The notes beneath the pieces are model-generated. The model ran no database searches, was not told the origin of the DNA, and saw only the letters and a list, made by a program, of their open reading frames with translations. A stretch of 13,969 nt of DNA from Sulfurimonas sp. (GTDB lineage: Bacteria > Campylobacterota > Campylobacteria > Campylobacterales > Sulfurimonadaceae), in contig NVUO01000023.1 in the NCBI GenBank assembly GCA_002733155.1, forward strand, positions 18,473 through 32,441. The letters are read 5' to 3'. Of this stretch, positions 7,130-13,969 are shown one piece after another. A program made the translations under genes and the position numbers. Every line of letters begins with the position of its first letter. Positions within the stretch are counted from its first letter, which is position 1.

Positions 7130-7133
7130 TCCT
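7130..7133 (-). promoter_or_regulatory. Ribosome binding site that decides the hemN start
   Basis: The minus strand reads AGGA followed by five A residues and then the ATG at 7124. No comparable site precedes the alternative ATG at 7142. This favours the shorter HemN. Confidence 0.65.
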
Positions 7134-7137
7134 ATCT

Positions 7138-7176
7138 GTCATTCTGAATTAGATTCCAAATCAAGTTTGGAATGAC
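7138..7176. repeat. Short palindromic repeat element in the hemN leader
   Basis: GTCATTC at 7138-7144 pairs with GAATGAC at 7170-7176. Inside, ATTCCAAA at 7153-7160 pairs with TTTGGAAT at 7166-7173 around a five-base loop. The two pairings share the bases 7170-7173, so only one can form fully at a time. The general pattern (GTCATTC...GAATGAC ends, inner palindrome) resembles dispersed palindromic intergenic repeats known in many bacteria. It begins four bases upstream of the hemN ribosome binding site. Confidence 0.7.
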
Positions 7177-7268
7177 TAGTATTCAAGTTTGGAATGACTA
7201 GTATTCAAGTTTAGAATGACTAGTATTCAAGTTTAGAATGACTATTATTTAAGTCTGAAATGACTTAT
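7159..7268. repeat. 22-bp tandem repeat, five copies
   Basis: Five head-to-tail units start at 7159, 7181, 7203, 7225 and 7247. The core is ATTCAAGTTTRGAATGAC followed by TAGT. Units 2 and 3 differ only at R (G or A), units 1 and 4 each have one other change, and unit 5 is clearly degenerate. The unit equals the right arm of the palindromic element at 7138-7176, so the array probably arose by local duplication of that arm. It lies in the probable hemN 5' leader. No unique spacers separate the copies. Confidence 0.9.
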
Positions 7269-7414
7269 ATTTGTATTAATATCGCGATTATCTCTAAAAA
7301 GTGATAAAAAACTGATTAAATATTTAAATCATTAAAAATTAATATTTTATTTTTAGTGATAAACCTTTTAATGTACTCTAAAGACTTATAATTATCTAAA
7401 TAAACAAAATATAC
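7269..7414. other. AT-rich intergenic region between msbA end and hemN leader
   Basis: No gene is seen. It should hold the hemN operon promoter (minus strand), but no single -10 stands out; GATAAT or TATTAA around 7278-7292 on the minus strand are weak candidates. It contains the palindrome ATCGCGAT (7281-7288), an imperfect 19-base palindrome at 7313-7331 (TGATT...AATCA), and a nine-base direct repeat AGTGATAAA at 7300-7308 and 7355-7363. No GC-rich terminator for msbA is visible. Confidence 0.5.
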
Positions 7415-9124
7415 TCATCTTTGTAGTTCTCCAGATAATTTTTTATAAATATCAGAACTATTTAATAGCTCAGTATGTCTTCCTATGGCTACTATTTTAC
7501 CTTTTTGCATAACTAAAATTTTATCAGCATCTTTAATTGTACTTAATCTATGGGCAATCGTAATAGTAATTTTATCTTTAGTGTATTCATCCAAGGCTGA
7601 CTGTATCCGCTTTTCGCTCTCATTATCTAAGGCCGATGTAGCTTCATCAAATAAGATAAGTGATGAGTGTTTGTAAATTGCTCTTGCAATTGCAACTCTT
7701 TGTCTTTGCCCACCAGATAAGTTTGAACCAAATTCTTCCATCTTGGTATAGATACCATCTTCAAAAGATTCAACAAAATTTGTTGCATCTGCAAGACGTA
7801 AAGCTTCATGTACTTTATCTTCGTCAATTTCTTGGGCATAAGCTACATTTGCAGCTAAGCTGTCTTCAAATATATATATACGTTGTGTTACAAGTGAGAT
7901 ATGATGTTTTAGGGAGTTATTTTCATACTCATTTATATTTATACCATTGATAAGTATGCTACCCTCATCAGCATCATAAAAACGAAGTAACATATTTATA
8001 AAAGTTGATTTTCCACCGCCACTATCACCAACAAGTGCTATTTTTTGTCCACTTTTGATATCTATACTAACATCATTTAGAGCATAACTATCTTCATATT
8101 TTAATTTTACATTTTTAAACTCTATATGAGAAATATCTTTTTCTAGAATTTTTATACCATCTAAAATTTTACTCTCTTTATCAATAATTTCGAAAACTCT
8201 CTCGCTTGCTGCTAAGGCATCTTGTATTTTTGAGTAGATATTTCCTATCTTTCGTATTGGTTCAAATACAAGTCCTACTGCAGTTAAAAATGCTGTGAAT
8301 TCACCAACAGTCATTACACCATTATATACTTCACGACCACCAATATAAATTACAGCAGCTAGTCCACTTGCAGCTAGTATGTCCATAATAGGAGATACTA
8401 TGGAACCTACATACACCGACTTCATATTAATTTTAAAAAACTGCCAGTTTAATATACTAAAACGTTTCATTTCGTATTTTTCACTTGCATTTGCTTTTAT
8501 AATTTCACCATTATTAAAAACTTCTGTAAGTCGTGAGACTACATCCGCATTTTTATCTTGTGAGCGATGTGAGTATTTTTTTAATTTTTTAGCAATCATA
8601 ATAAGTGGATAAATAACTAAAGGCACTACTATTAAAGTATAAAATGCCAACATAGAATTAAGATATATTATATAAGCTATAAGGGCTATAACAGTTAAAA
8701 AGTCACGAAACAAATCTGGAAGCATATTTGATACAAAAAACTGTATACGATTTATATCATTTGTAACTCTAGAAATTAATTCACCACTTCTGTTTGAATA
8801 TAAAAAACTCATATCTAAAGATATTATTTTCTCAAGTAAAATCTCGCGAAATCTCGTAATAATACTTTGTCCAATATACTGCATATATACAGACTGTATA
8901 TATTTACCAACAGCTTTTGTAAGATAAATTGCAACTAAACCCATCGGAATTAAGTACAACATCTCCTCTTTTCTTTCAATAAACATCTCATCCATAAGAG
9001 GTTTCATAATTTGTGCTGTAGCTATAGTGGAAATAACAATCAAAATTCCACCAAAAATTACAAGCATATAATAAAATTTATACTCTTTTATATAAGGCCA
9101 AAACCTTTTCACTATTTCTAACAA
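7415..9124 (-). CDS. msbA: ABC exporter, lipid A-core flippase (MsbA type)
   Basis: A 569-residue half-transporter with the membrane domain and ATPase fused. About six membrane helices fill residues 15-295, followed by a nucleotide-binding domain with Walker A GDSGGGKST (366-374), Q-loop Gln414, signature LSGGQ (469-473), Walker B LILFDE (489-494), D-loop SALD and switch His525. The membrane domain (for example KPLMDEMFIERKE and YSNRSGELISRVTNDI) is of MsbA type rather than the PglK oligosaccharide flippase type. It would flip lipid A-core across the inner membrane, which fits the divergent LPS-core operon. The start codon is TTG, supported by GGAG six bases upstream; a GTG four codons later lacks such a site. 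A heterologous substrate such as another lipid or drug cannot be excluded. Confidence 0.88.
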   Translation of the reverse strand: MLEIVKRFWPYIKEYKFYYMLVIFGGILIVISTIATAQIMKPLMDEMFIERKEEMLYLIPMGLVAIYLTKAVGKYIQSVYMQYIGQSIITRFREILLEKIISLDMSFLYSNRSGELISRVTNDINRIQFFVSNMLPDLFRDFLTVIALIAYIIYLNSMLAFYTLIVVPLVIYPLIMIAKKLKKYSHRSQDKNADVVSRLTEVFNNGEIIKANASEKYEMKRFSILNWQFFKINMKSVYVGSIVSPIMDILAASGLAAVIYIGGREVYNGVMTVGEFTAFLTAVGLVFEPIRKIGNIYSKIQDALAASERVFEIIDKESKILDGIKILEKDISHIEFKNVKLKYEDSYALNDVSIDIKSGQKIALVGDSGGGKSTFINMLLRFYDADEGSILINGININEYENNSLKHHISLVTQRIYIFEDSLAANVAYAQEIDEDKVHEALRLADATNFVESFEDGIYTKMEEFGSNLSGGQRQRVAIARAIYKHSSLILFDEATSALDNESEKRIQSALDEYTKDKITITIAHRLSTIKDADKILVMQKGKIVAIGRHTELLNSSDIYKKLSGELQR

Positions 9125-9130
9125 AATTTT

Positions 9131-9134
9131 CTCC
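9131..9134 (-). promoter_or_regulatory. Ribosome binding site that decides the TTG start of msbA
   Basis: GGAG on the minus strand lies six bases upstream of the TTG at 9124. No ATG is available at this position, and the next possible start (GTG at 9112) is too far from it. Confidence 0.65.
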
Positions 9135-9150
9135 GTTAATTAATGATGAC

Positions 9151-9156
9151 ATTTTA
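9151..9156 (-). promoter_or_regulatory. Predicted -10 element for msbA
   Basis: TAAAAT directly preceded by TG on the minus strand, 26 bases before the msbA start. It shares the 98-base divergent intergenic space with the LPS operon promoter. Prediction only. Confidence 0.4.
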
Positions 9157-9187
9157 CACTATATATTAAATTTAAAAGTTAATTGGT

Positions 9188-9193
9188 TATAAT
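9188..9193 (+). promoter_or_regulatory. Predicted -10 element for the LPS-core operon
   Basis: A perfect TATAAT ends 29 bases before the ATG at 9223, after an AT-rich spacer. It is the only clear promoter seen before the five-gene plus-strand run, whose junctions are too tight for further promoters upstream of each gene. Confidence 0.5.
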
Positions 9194-9222
9194 TCACTTA
9201 AATGTTCCCTTATAGGTCTTAA

Positions 9223-10290
9223 ATGAAAATACCCTTACATGTCATGCTTAGAAAAAAGTCAAGATCTTTACTTCAAAATATTTTATCATTATTTACTAAC
9301 TATACTAATTCAAAAAAATTTATAAATAAAGATGAAATAAAAAGCATAATTATTATAAGACCAAACTACAGAATAGGAAATCTAATATTATTAACACCTT
9401 TATTAAATGAACTGCAAAAACACATCCCAAATGCAAAAATCGACATTATTGTGGGCATGAAATTAGCAGGTCAAGTTCTAGAGCCACTACCAAATGTAGA
9501 TAAGGTATTCGACATTCCAAGAAAACTTTTAAGACAACCAATAAAGATGTTTAACTTTATAAAAAAAACAAGAGCCAAACGGTATGATTTAGCAATAAAC
9601 ATCTCATCTGGTTCTGTAAGTTCTCAGATAGTAAACTCTTTAATAAATGCAAAATACAAGGCAAGTTTTTTTAATGAAAAAAACTGGTCATCCCTAACTC
9701 ACGTAATCAATAAAGAGGGGATATATACACATGCAGGATTACAAAATTTAGAATATTTAAAACTTTTTAATATTAAGCTACCACAACAAGACCTACACCT
9801 TGATATAAAACTAATACCCAAAGAGATAGAATATGCACAAGCTGACTTAACTAAACTACTTAAACTTGCAAATATACACGAAGCTACTAAAACTATATCT
9901 TTATTTAGAAATGCAAGATTTGACAAAAAAATACCCGATGAATGGTGGCAAGAATGGTATGATGAGTTAATAAAACTAGATAAAAATATAATTGTGATAG
10001 ATATCCTATCGCCAGATATTTTAAGTAGATTAAATAATGATTTTTTAGAATATTCAAATAAAAACTTAAGAATTTTAGGTGCATTTTTTTCTCTATGTGA
10101 TATGTATATAAGTGCAGATACCGGACCTATGCATCTTGCATCTGCCTCAAATGCTAAAACTCTTGCTCTATTTAACAAAACAAATATAGAATCTTATGGT
10201 ACCTTAGGTAAAAAAGATAAAACCCTAGATATTGAAAATCTTACAGCAAAAAATGTAGCGCAACTAACTTACGAGCATCTCTGTTTATGA
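9223..10290 (+). CDS. GT9 family glycosyltransferase (heptosyltransferase-like)
   Basis: A 355-residue GT-B fold enzyme of the ADP-heptose:LPS heptosyltransferase family (GT9). After a basic N-terminus, the first Rossmann domain begins at IIIIRPNYRIGNLILLTPLL (42-61). The C-terminal domain has the donor-binding motif SADTGPMHLASA with Asp299. The residue corresponding to the catalytic Asp of WaaC/WaaF (in GD) is Asn53 here (RIGN), a notable substitution. The start ATG has TAGGTC upstream. It overlaps waaC by four bases (ATGA), so the two are translationally coupled. It most likely adds a heptose or another sugar to the LPS core, but the acceptor and donor cannot be read from sequence, and the Asn variant makes activity uncertain. 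Confidence 0.85.
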   Translation: MKIPLHVMLRKKSRSLLQNILSLFTNYTNSKKFINKDEIKSIIIIRPNYRIGNLILLTPLLNELQKHIPNAKIDIIVGMKLAGQVLEPLPNVDKVFDIPRKLLRQPIKMFNFIKKTRAKRYDLAINISSGSVSSQIVNSLINAKYKASFFNEKNWSSLTHVINKEGIYTHAGLQNLEYLKLFNIKLPQQDLHLDIKLIPKEIEYAQADLTKLLKLANIHEATKTISLFRNARFDKKIPDEWWQEWYDELIKLDKNIIVIDILSPDILSRLNNDFLEYSNKNLRILGAFFSLCDMYISADTGPMHLASASNAKTLALFNKTNIESYGTLGKKDKTLDIENLTAKNVAQLTYEHLCL

Positions 10291-11279
10291 TAATAGCTAT
10301 AGTTAGACTAAGTGCCATGGGGGACATTATACATAGTGCTATAGTATTGCAGTTTATCAAAAAAGCTTTCAAAGATATAAAATTATACTGGATAGTTGAA
10401 AAATCTATGGCTGAAGTTTTAAGATACAATACAGATATAGATAATATTATAGAGCTTGAACTCAAAAAATTTAAAAAAACTAAAAAATTATCAGATTTAT
10501 TTCAACAAATAAAAATGATTAAATCACTTCCAAAATATGATTATATTATAGATATGCAAGGTTTGTTAAAATCATCAATAATAACAAAACTAATGAATGG
10601 AAATAGTTATGGGTACGATAAAAATAGCATTAGAGAGGGTATAGCCTCTTATCTGTATAATTTTACAACTAATATTCCTTATAATGAAAATACTATAGAC
10701 AGAAATGTAGGTTTAATAGCTGATGTACTTTCATTAAAGATAAGTCCTAAAGATATACATAATAAACTGCCCTTTCTTTTTTATAAAAATGAAGACAAAC
10801 TCATATATAATTATCTGCAAAAAGATAAAAAAAACATCATTTTTGTAATAGGTTCTACATGGACCTCTAGAAACTACCCTAAAGAAAAATTTGTTGAACT
10901 TGCAAATAAATTAAAAGAGAATATCTTAGTTGTTTGGGCAAGTGCACAAGAAAAAGAAGATGGAGAATTTATAGAAAAAAATTCAAAATATGCAACTCTT
11001 GTACCAAAAATAGATATAAATACCTTAAAAGCTCTAATAGCTCAGTCTGATTTACTAATTGGCAATGATACTGGACCTACACATATGGCTTGGGCATTAA
11101 ATATCCCCTCAGTTACAATCTTTGGACCAACCCCAATAAACCGTGTATATATAACTGATATAAATAAAGTTATCAAATCTAGTAGTAAGGTTAATCATTA
11201 CAAACTTGATAAAAATGATTTTTCCATTAAAGAGATTGCTGTAGATGATATTGTAGATATGACAAAGGAGATTTTTTAA
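10287..11279 (+). CDS. waaC: LPS heptosyltransferase I
   Basis: WaaC adds the first L-glycero-D-manno-heptose to Kdo of the lipid A-Kdo core precursor, at the cytoplasmic face of the inner membrane. The 330-residue GT9 protein begins MIIAIVRLSAMGDIIHS with the catalytic Asp at position 13, as in E. coli WaaC. It contains YDYIIDMQGLLKSS (84-97), SYGYDKNSIREGIASYLYN (107-125) and the donor motif GNDTGPTHMAWA with Asp261. The middle IDMQGLLKS and SIREGIAS segments separate WaaC from WaaF and other GT9 proteins. Arg195 (STWTSRNYP) appears to stand where E. coli has Lys192. The start overlaps the previous gene's stop as ATGA, and the next gene follows after two bases. Confidence 0.92.
   Translation: MIIAIVRLSAMGDIIHSAIVLQFIKKAFKDIKLYWIVEKSMAEVLRYNTDIDNIIELELKKFKKTKKLSDLFQQIKMIKSLPKYDYIIDMQGLLKSSIITKLMNGNSYGYDKNSIREGIASYLYNFTTNIPYNENTIDRNVGLIADVLSLKISPKDIHNKLPFLFYKNEDKLIYNYLQKDKKNIIFVIGSTWTSRNYPKEKFVELANKLKENILVVWASAQEKEDGEFIEKNSKYATLVPKIDINTLKALIAQSDLLIGNDTGPTHMAWALNIPSVTIFGPTPINRVYITDINKVIKSSSKVNHYKLDKNDFSIKEIAVDDIVDMTKEIF
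11265..11270 (+). promoter_or_regulatory. Ribosome binding site for the GT4 gene inside the end of waaC
   Basis: AAGGAG lies within the last codons of waaC, eleven bases before the ATG at 11282. It is one of the strongest such sites in the window. Confidence 0.6.
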
Positions 11280-11281
11280 CT

Positions 11282-12364
11282 ATGAATTTACTTGTAATGG
11301 CTTCAACTAAAGGCTCATACAATAGTCTTAGACCAGAAGCTGAAATATATATTTCACTTGCTCAAAATGGATATAACATAACTATAATGACACAAGAAAA
11401 TGGTGCTTATACTTCTAGATTTTTAGAATATAATATCAAGCTTATAGATACAGACTATAAGAAGAAAATTGATTTAAAAATTATAAAAAATGCTAAAAAA
11501 ATCATAGGTGAAGAAAATATAGATATTGTATATGCAACTGACTCAAAATCACTATCAAATGCTATGGTATCTTGCATAGGGACTAAGGTCAAGCTTGTAG
11601 CATACAGGGGGACTACTGGGGGACTTTATCGTCATGATCCAAGTTCATACCTAAATGCATTAAACCCAAGAGTTGATGCTGTAGTGTGTGTCTCAAAATC
11701 TGTGCAAAAACATGTATCTAAACAGGTTTTTACATCTAAGAAAAACGTTGTAGCAATTTACAAGGGTCATAAAACAGAGTGGTATAACCAAGGCAAAGTC
11801 AATTTAGAAGAGTTTTCAACTCATAAAAATAACTTCAATATCGCATTTGTAGCGAATGTACGGCCGCACAAAGGTTTAATCTATGTACTGCAAGCTGCCA
11901 AACAATTAGCTTATATAAGAGATATTCATATTCTTCTAATAGGTGAAAAAATATCTCAAGAACCATACCTATCCGCAATAAAAAATTCTGGAATGAGTGA
12001 GCGCATCCATACTACAGGTTATAGAAACGATGTACCAGCTATAATATCTGCTTGTGATATTTTACTACATGCCTCTACGAGAAAAGAGGGACTTCCACGT
12101 GTTATCTTGGAATCATTAGCTTGTGATACACCAGTAATTGCCTCATCAAATGAAAGTTCATTAGAAATTATTGAAGATGGAATTAATGGTTATATTACCC
12201 CTATAAAAGATTCAACAGCTATTGCAAAAAAAATAGAATATTTATACAATGAACCAGATATCTTAAAAAGATTATCATCTAACTGTAAATATACAATTGA
12301 CAATAAAATGTCTCATGAAATTACAATTAAAAAATATATAAACTTTTTCAATTCCATATTTTAA
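11282..12364 (+). CDS. GT4 family (GT-B) glycosyltransferase of the LPS core
   Basis: A 360-residue retaining GT-B glycosyltransferase. The N-terminal acceptor domain (about 1-170) carries the segment YRGTTGGLYRHDPSSYLNALNPR split around residues 108-130, typical of a GT4 subgroup found in LPS clusters. The C-terminal donor domain opens with FVANVRPHKG (189-198) and has GYRND and the E-x7-E motif EGLPRVILE (Glu269, Glu277) for nucleotide-sugar binding. Length is typical. It lies two bases after waaC and nine bases before the ligase-like gene, so it is part of the same operon. It probably adds a hexose or similar sugar to the inner or outer core; the specific sugar and linkage cannot be told from sequence. 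Confidence 0.88.
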   Translation: MNLLVMASTKGSYNSLRPEAEIYISLAQNGYNITIMTQENGAYTSRFLEYNIKLIDTDYKKKIDLKIIKNAKKIIGEENIDIVYATDSKSLSNAMVSCIGTKVKLVAYRGTTGGLYRHDPSSYLNALNPRVDAVVCVSKSVQKHVSKQVFTSKKNVVAIYKGHKTEWYNQGKVNLEEFSTHKNNFNIAFVANVRPHKGLIYVLQAAKQLAYIRDIHILLIGEKISQEPYLSAIKNSGMSERIHTTGYRNDVPAIISACDILLHASTRKEGLPRVILESLACDTPVIASSNESSLEIIEDGINGYITPIKDSTAIAKKIEYLYNEPDILKRLSSNCKYTIDNKMSHEITIKKYINFFNSIF

Positions 12365-12373
12365 AGAAAATTA

Positions 12374-13582
12374 ATGATTAATTTAAAAAATAAAACTATA
12401 GATAATTATATAAACTATTTGTTTGTATTGTATGCATTTTTAATACCATTATCAAGGGCTGGTATATCTATAACAACTGCTTTATTATTTATACTTTGGC
12501 TGTTTTCTAATAATCTAAAACAAAAAATACTCTTTTTAAAATCAAATAAGCTTATATTTTATCTTATTGCTTTTATATCATTAAGTTTATTATCCCTTTT
12601 ATGGACGGATGACGTAAGTAGTGGTCTTTACTACATAAGAAAATACTGGTATTATTTATCTATATTAGTTATAGCTTCAACTGCCAATAAAAAGTATCTT
12701 GAATATTCTATCTCAGCTTTTTTGATTGGAATGTTAATAAGTGAGATTTTATCATATGGAATATTTTTTGAATTTTGGACATTAAAACATGGTAGTCCAG
12801 ATTCTCCTAGTCCTTTTATGGGACATATTCACTATTCTGTATTTTTGGCTTTTACTGCTTTGTTATTATTAAATAGATTTTTTTATATTCAAAACTTAAA
12901 ACTAAAAATATTTTATATTTTATATTTTTTAACTGTAACGGCAAATCTTTTTATCAATGCAGGGAGGACAGGTCAAGTTGCTTTTATTGTATCTATATTT
13001 ATAGTTTCTATATTAAATGTAAAAAATAAATTATTTGCCTTTATCAGTGTTTTAATTTTTATCTCTTTACTTTTACTTACAGCATATAAAATAAGCCCAG
13101 TCTTTAAAGCAAGGATAGATCTTGGTATTTCAGATATACATAAGATCACACAAAAACAAAATTATTGTACCTCATGGGGTTTAAGAGTTGGAACATGGAT
13201 AAATGCCAAAGAGATATTTTTAAACAATCCATTATTAGGTAGTGGAGTGACAAATGATATGCTTCTTCTAAGAAATAATATTGATAAAAAACATCCAGAA
13301 ATGATTTGCGTAAAAAATATGCCTAGTTATCATAATAGTTTCATTCAAACTGCTGTAAGACTTGGAATTATTGGATTATTTTTTTATATTATGATATATT
13401 ATTCTTTTATAAAATTAGATATAAAAGATAAGCAATACTATAATATGACAATTATCTTTATAAGTGTATATCTCATTTCTAGTTTAGTTGAAAATGTATT
13501 TCATGAACAATTTACAGAAGCTATATTAGCTTTATTTACAGGTATATTTATAGCAAAAAGTAGGATAGAAAATGAAATTTGA
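12374..13582 (+). CDS. waaL: O-antigen ligase-like polytopic membrane protein (WaaL/Wzy_C family)
   Basis: A 402-residue protein with about ten or more hydrophobic helices and a larger periplasmic loop (about 240-325). Features of the O-antigen ligase superfamily are NAGRTGQ with Arg198 and the loop motif YHNSFIQTAVRLGIIG with His320, which matches the HNxxLQ..xxxGxxG motif holding the catalytic His. A second conserved-looking segment, PFMGHIHYSVF (147-157), lies earlier. WaaL transfers undecaprenyl-linked glycan to lipid A-core in the periplasm. The same fold is used by Wzy polymerases and other ligases, so waaL is chosen from the core-gene context. The ribosome binding site is weak (AAAGAAAA). 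The end overlaps the next gene by 11 bases. Confidence 0.8.
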   Translation: MINLKNKTIDNYINYLFVLYAFLIPLSRAGISITTALLFILWLFSNNLKQKILFLKSNKLIFYLIAFISLSLLSLLWTDDVSSGLYYIRKYWYYLSILVIASTANKKYLEYSISAFLIGMLISEILSYGIFFEFWTLKHGSPDSPSPFMGHIHYSVFLAFTALLLLNRFFYIQNLKLKIFYILYFLTVTANLFINAGRTGQVAFIVSIFIVSILNVKNKLFAFISVLIFISLLLLTAYKISPVFKARIDLGISDIHKITQKQNYCTSWGLRVGTWINAKEIFLNNPLLGSGVTNDMLLLRNNIDKKHPEMICVKNMPSYHNSFIQTAVRLGIIGLFFYIMIYYSFIKLDIKDKQYYNMTIIFISVYLISSLVENVFHEQFTEAILALFTGIFIAKSRIENEI

Positions 13583-13969
13583 TTGCATAGATAAAAAATA
13601 TGAAATTTTTTTAAAAAATATGAAAATTCATTTTACTGAATTAAACAACTCGATTCATAAAGCAAGAAATGAAATAAAAATAACTGACTTTAATGATGAA
13701 TCCTTAGTTATAAAATCCTTTAAAGTTCCAAATATAATTAATAAAATTATATATACTTTTTTTAAATCTTCTAAGGCTAAAAAGTCTTATGATAATAGTC
13801 TGAAAATTATAAACTTTGTACCAAAACCTATTGGATTTATAGAATTTAAAAAATTTGCTTTAATAAAAGATAGTTATTTTATAAGTGAAAATTTTAAATA
13901 TGATTTTACCATTAGAGAAGCTCTATTAGATAATTCTTTTATGGATAAAGGAAAAATATTTAAAGAGTT
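13572..13969 (+). CDS. LPS core kinase-like protein (Kdo/WaaP family), N-terminal part
   Basis: An ATG at 13572, inside the end of the ligase gene in another frame, has AGGA six bases upstream (13562-13565) and opens a frame that stays open for 132 codons to the window edge. The protein has the pattern LVIKSFKVPNIINKIIYTFF (45-64), followed by SKAKKSYDNSL and FVPKPIGFIE. This is the N-lobe of the eukaryotic-like lipopolysaccharide kinase group (PF06293-type), where the Lys in the VIKSF strand (Lys48) would bind ATP. Such enzymes phosphorylate heptose or Kdo of the LPS core. The catalytic loop and DFG-like motif lie outside the window, so activity cannot be judged. The 11-base overlap implies co-transcription and coupling. 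Confidence 0.72.
   Translation, partial: MKFDCIDKKYEIFLKNMKIHFTELNNSIHKARNEIKITDFNDESLVIKSFKVPNIINKIIYTFFKSSKAKKSYDNSLKIINFVPKPIGFIEFKKFALIKDSYFISENFKYDFTIREALLDNSFMDKGKIFKE

Noticed and set aside
7159..7268. CRISPR array
   Set aside because: The 22-bp units are directly head-to-tail with no unique spacers, and no cas genes are present.
7485..8612. Several short open frames within and opposite msbA
   Set aside because: All are alternative frames of the ABC transporter gene, with no ribosome binding site or recognisable protein.
7415..9124. PglK-type N-glycan flippase
   Set aside because: The membrane domain pattern follows MsbA, and the neighbours are LPS-core genes with no pgl genes among them.
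9699..10178. 159-residue minus-strand open frame
   Set aside because: It lies fully inside the GT9 gene on the other strand, has a low-complexity Ser/Ile-rich composition, and has no supporting context.

Overview
The window is AT-rich and densely packed with genes. It looks like a chromosomal piece from a Campylobacterota (epsilonproteobacterial) genome, probably of the Sulfurimonas/Sulfuricurvum/Arcobacter type. This rests on codon use, the style of the proteins, and a hemN gene next to a GlpC/GlcF-like Fe-S protein, an order I recall from Helicobacter and Campylobacter. No rRNA, tRNA, IS element, phage gene or CRISPR array is visible.

Region 1 (1-3650) holds housekeeping and unassigned genes. 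It has the possible tail of an upstream gene, an exported outer-membrane-type beta-barrel protein (159-1220), a convergent four-helix membrane protein of CopD/HemJ type (1217-1660, minus), an RhlE-type DEAD-box RNA helicase (1771-3054, minus), and a divergent DUF2062 membrane protein (3159-3650). A strong inverted repeat (1714-1747) lies between the helicase and the CopD-like gene.

Region 2 (3660-7268, minus strand) is a tight three-gene operon transcribed hemN -> two-cluster Fe-S/CCG-domain protein -> lgt, with gaps of 2 and 1 bases. It joins anaerobic haem synthesis, an unassigned redox protein and lipoprotein maturation. The hemN leader carries a short palindromic repeat whose arm is tandemly repeated (five copies of 22 bp). 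The repeat also supplies a misleading upstream ATG; the well-placed ribosome binding site points to a start six codons further in.

Region 3 (7415-13969) is a lipopolysaccharide (LOS/LPS) core locus. An MsbA-type lipid A flippase (minus, TTG start) is divergent from a compact plus-strand operon: a GT9 glycosyltransferase with Asn where the catalytic Asp is expected, heptosyltransferase I (waaC), a GT4 glycosyltransferase, an O-antigen ligase-like polytopic protein, and the N-terminal part of an LPS-core-kinase-like protein that runs off the window. Junctions overlap or nearly touch, so the operon is probably co-transcribed from a promoter near 9188. Together these genes would build the inner core, cap or modify it, and flip lipid A-core across the inner membrane.

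No clearly new multi-gene system is visible. The most unusual items are the hemN leader repeat with mutually exclusive hairpins, the conserved but unexplained Fe-S partner of HemN, the Asp-to-Asn GT9 enzyme, and the RhlE motif III variant.
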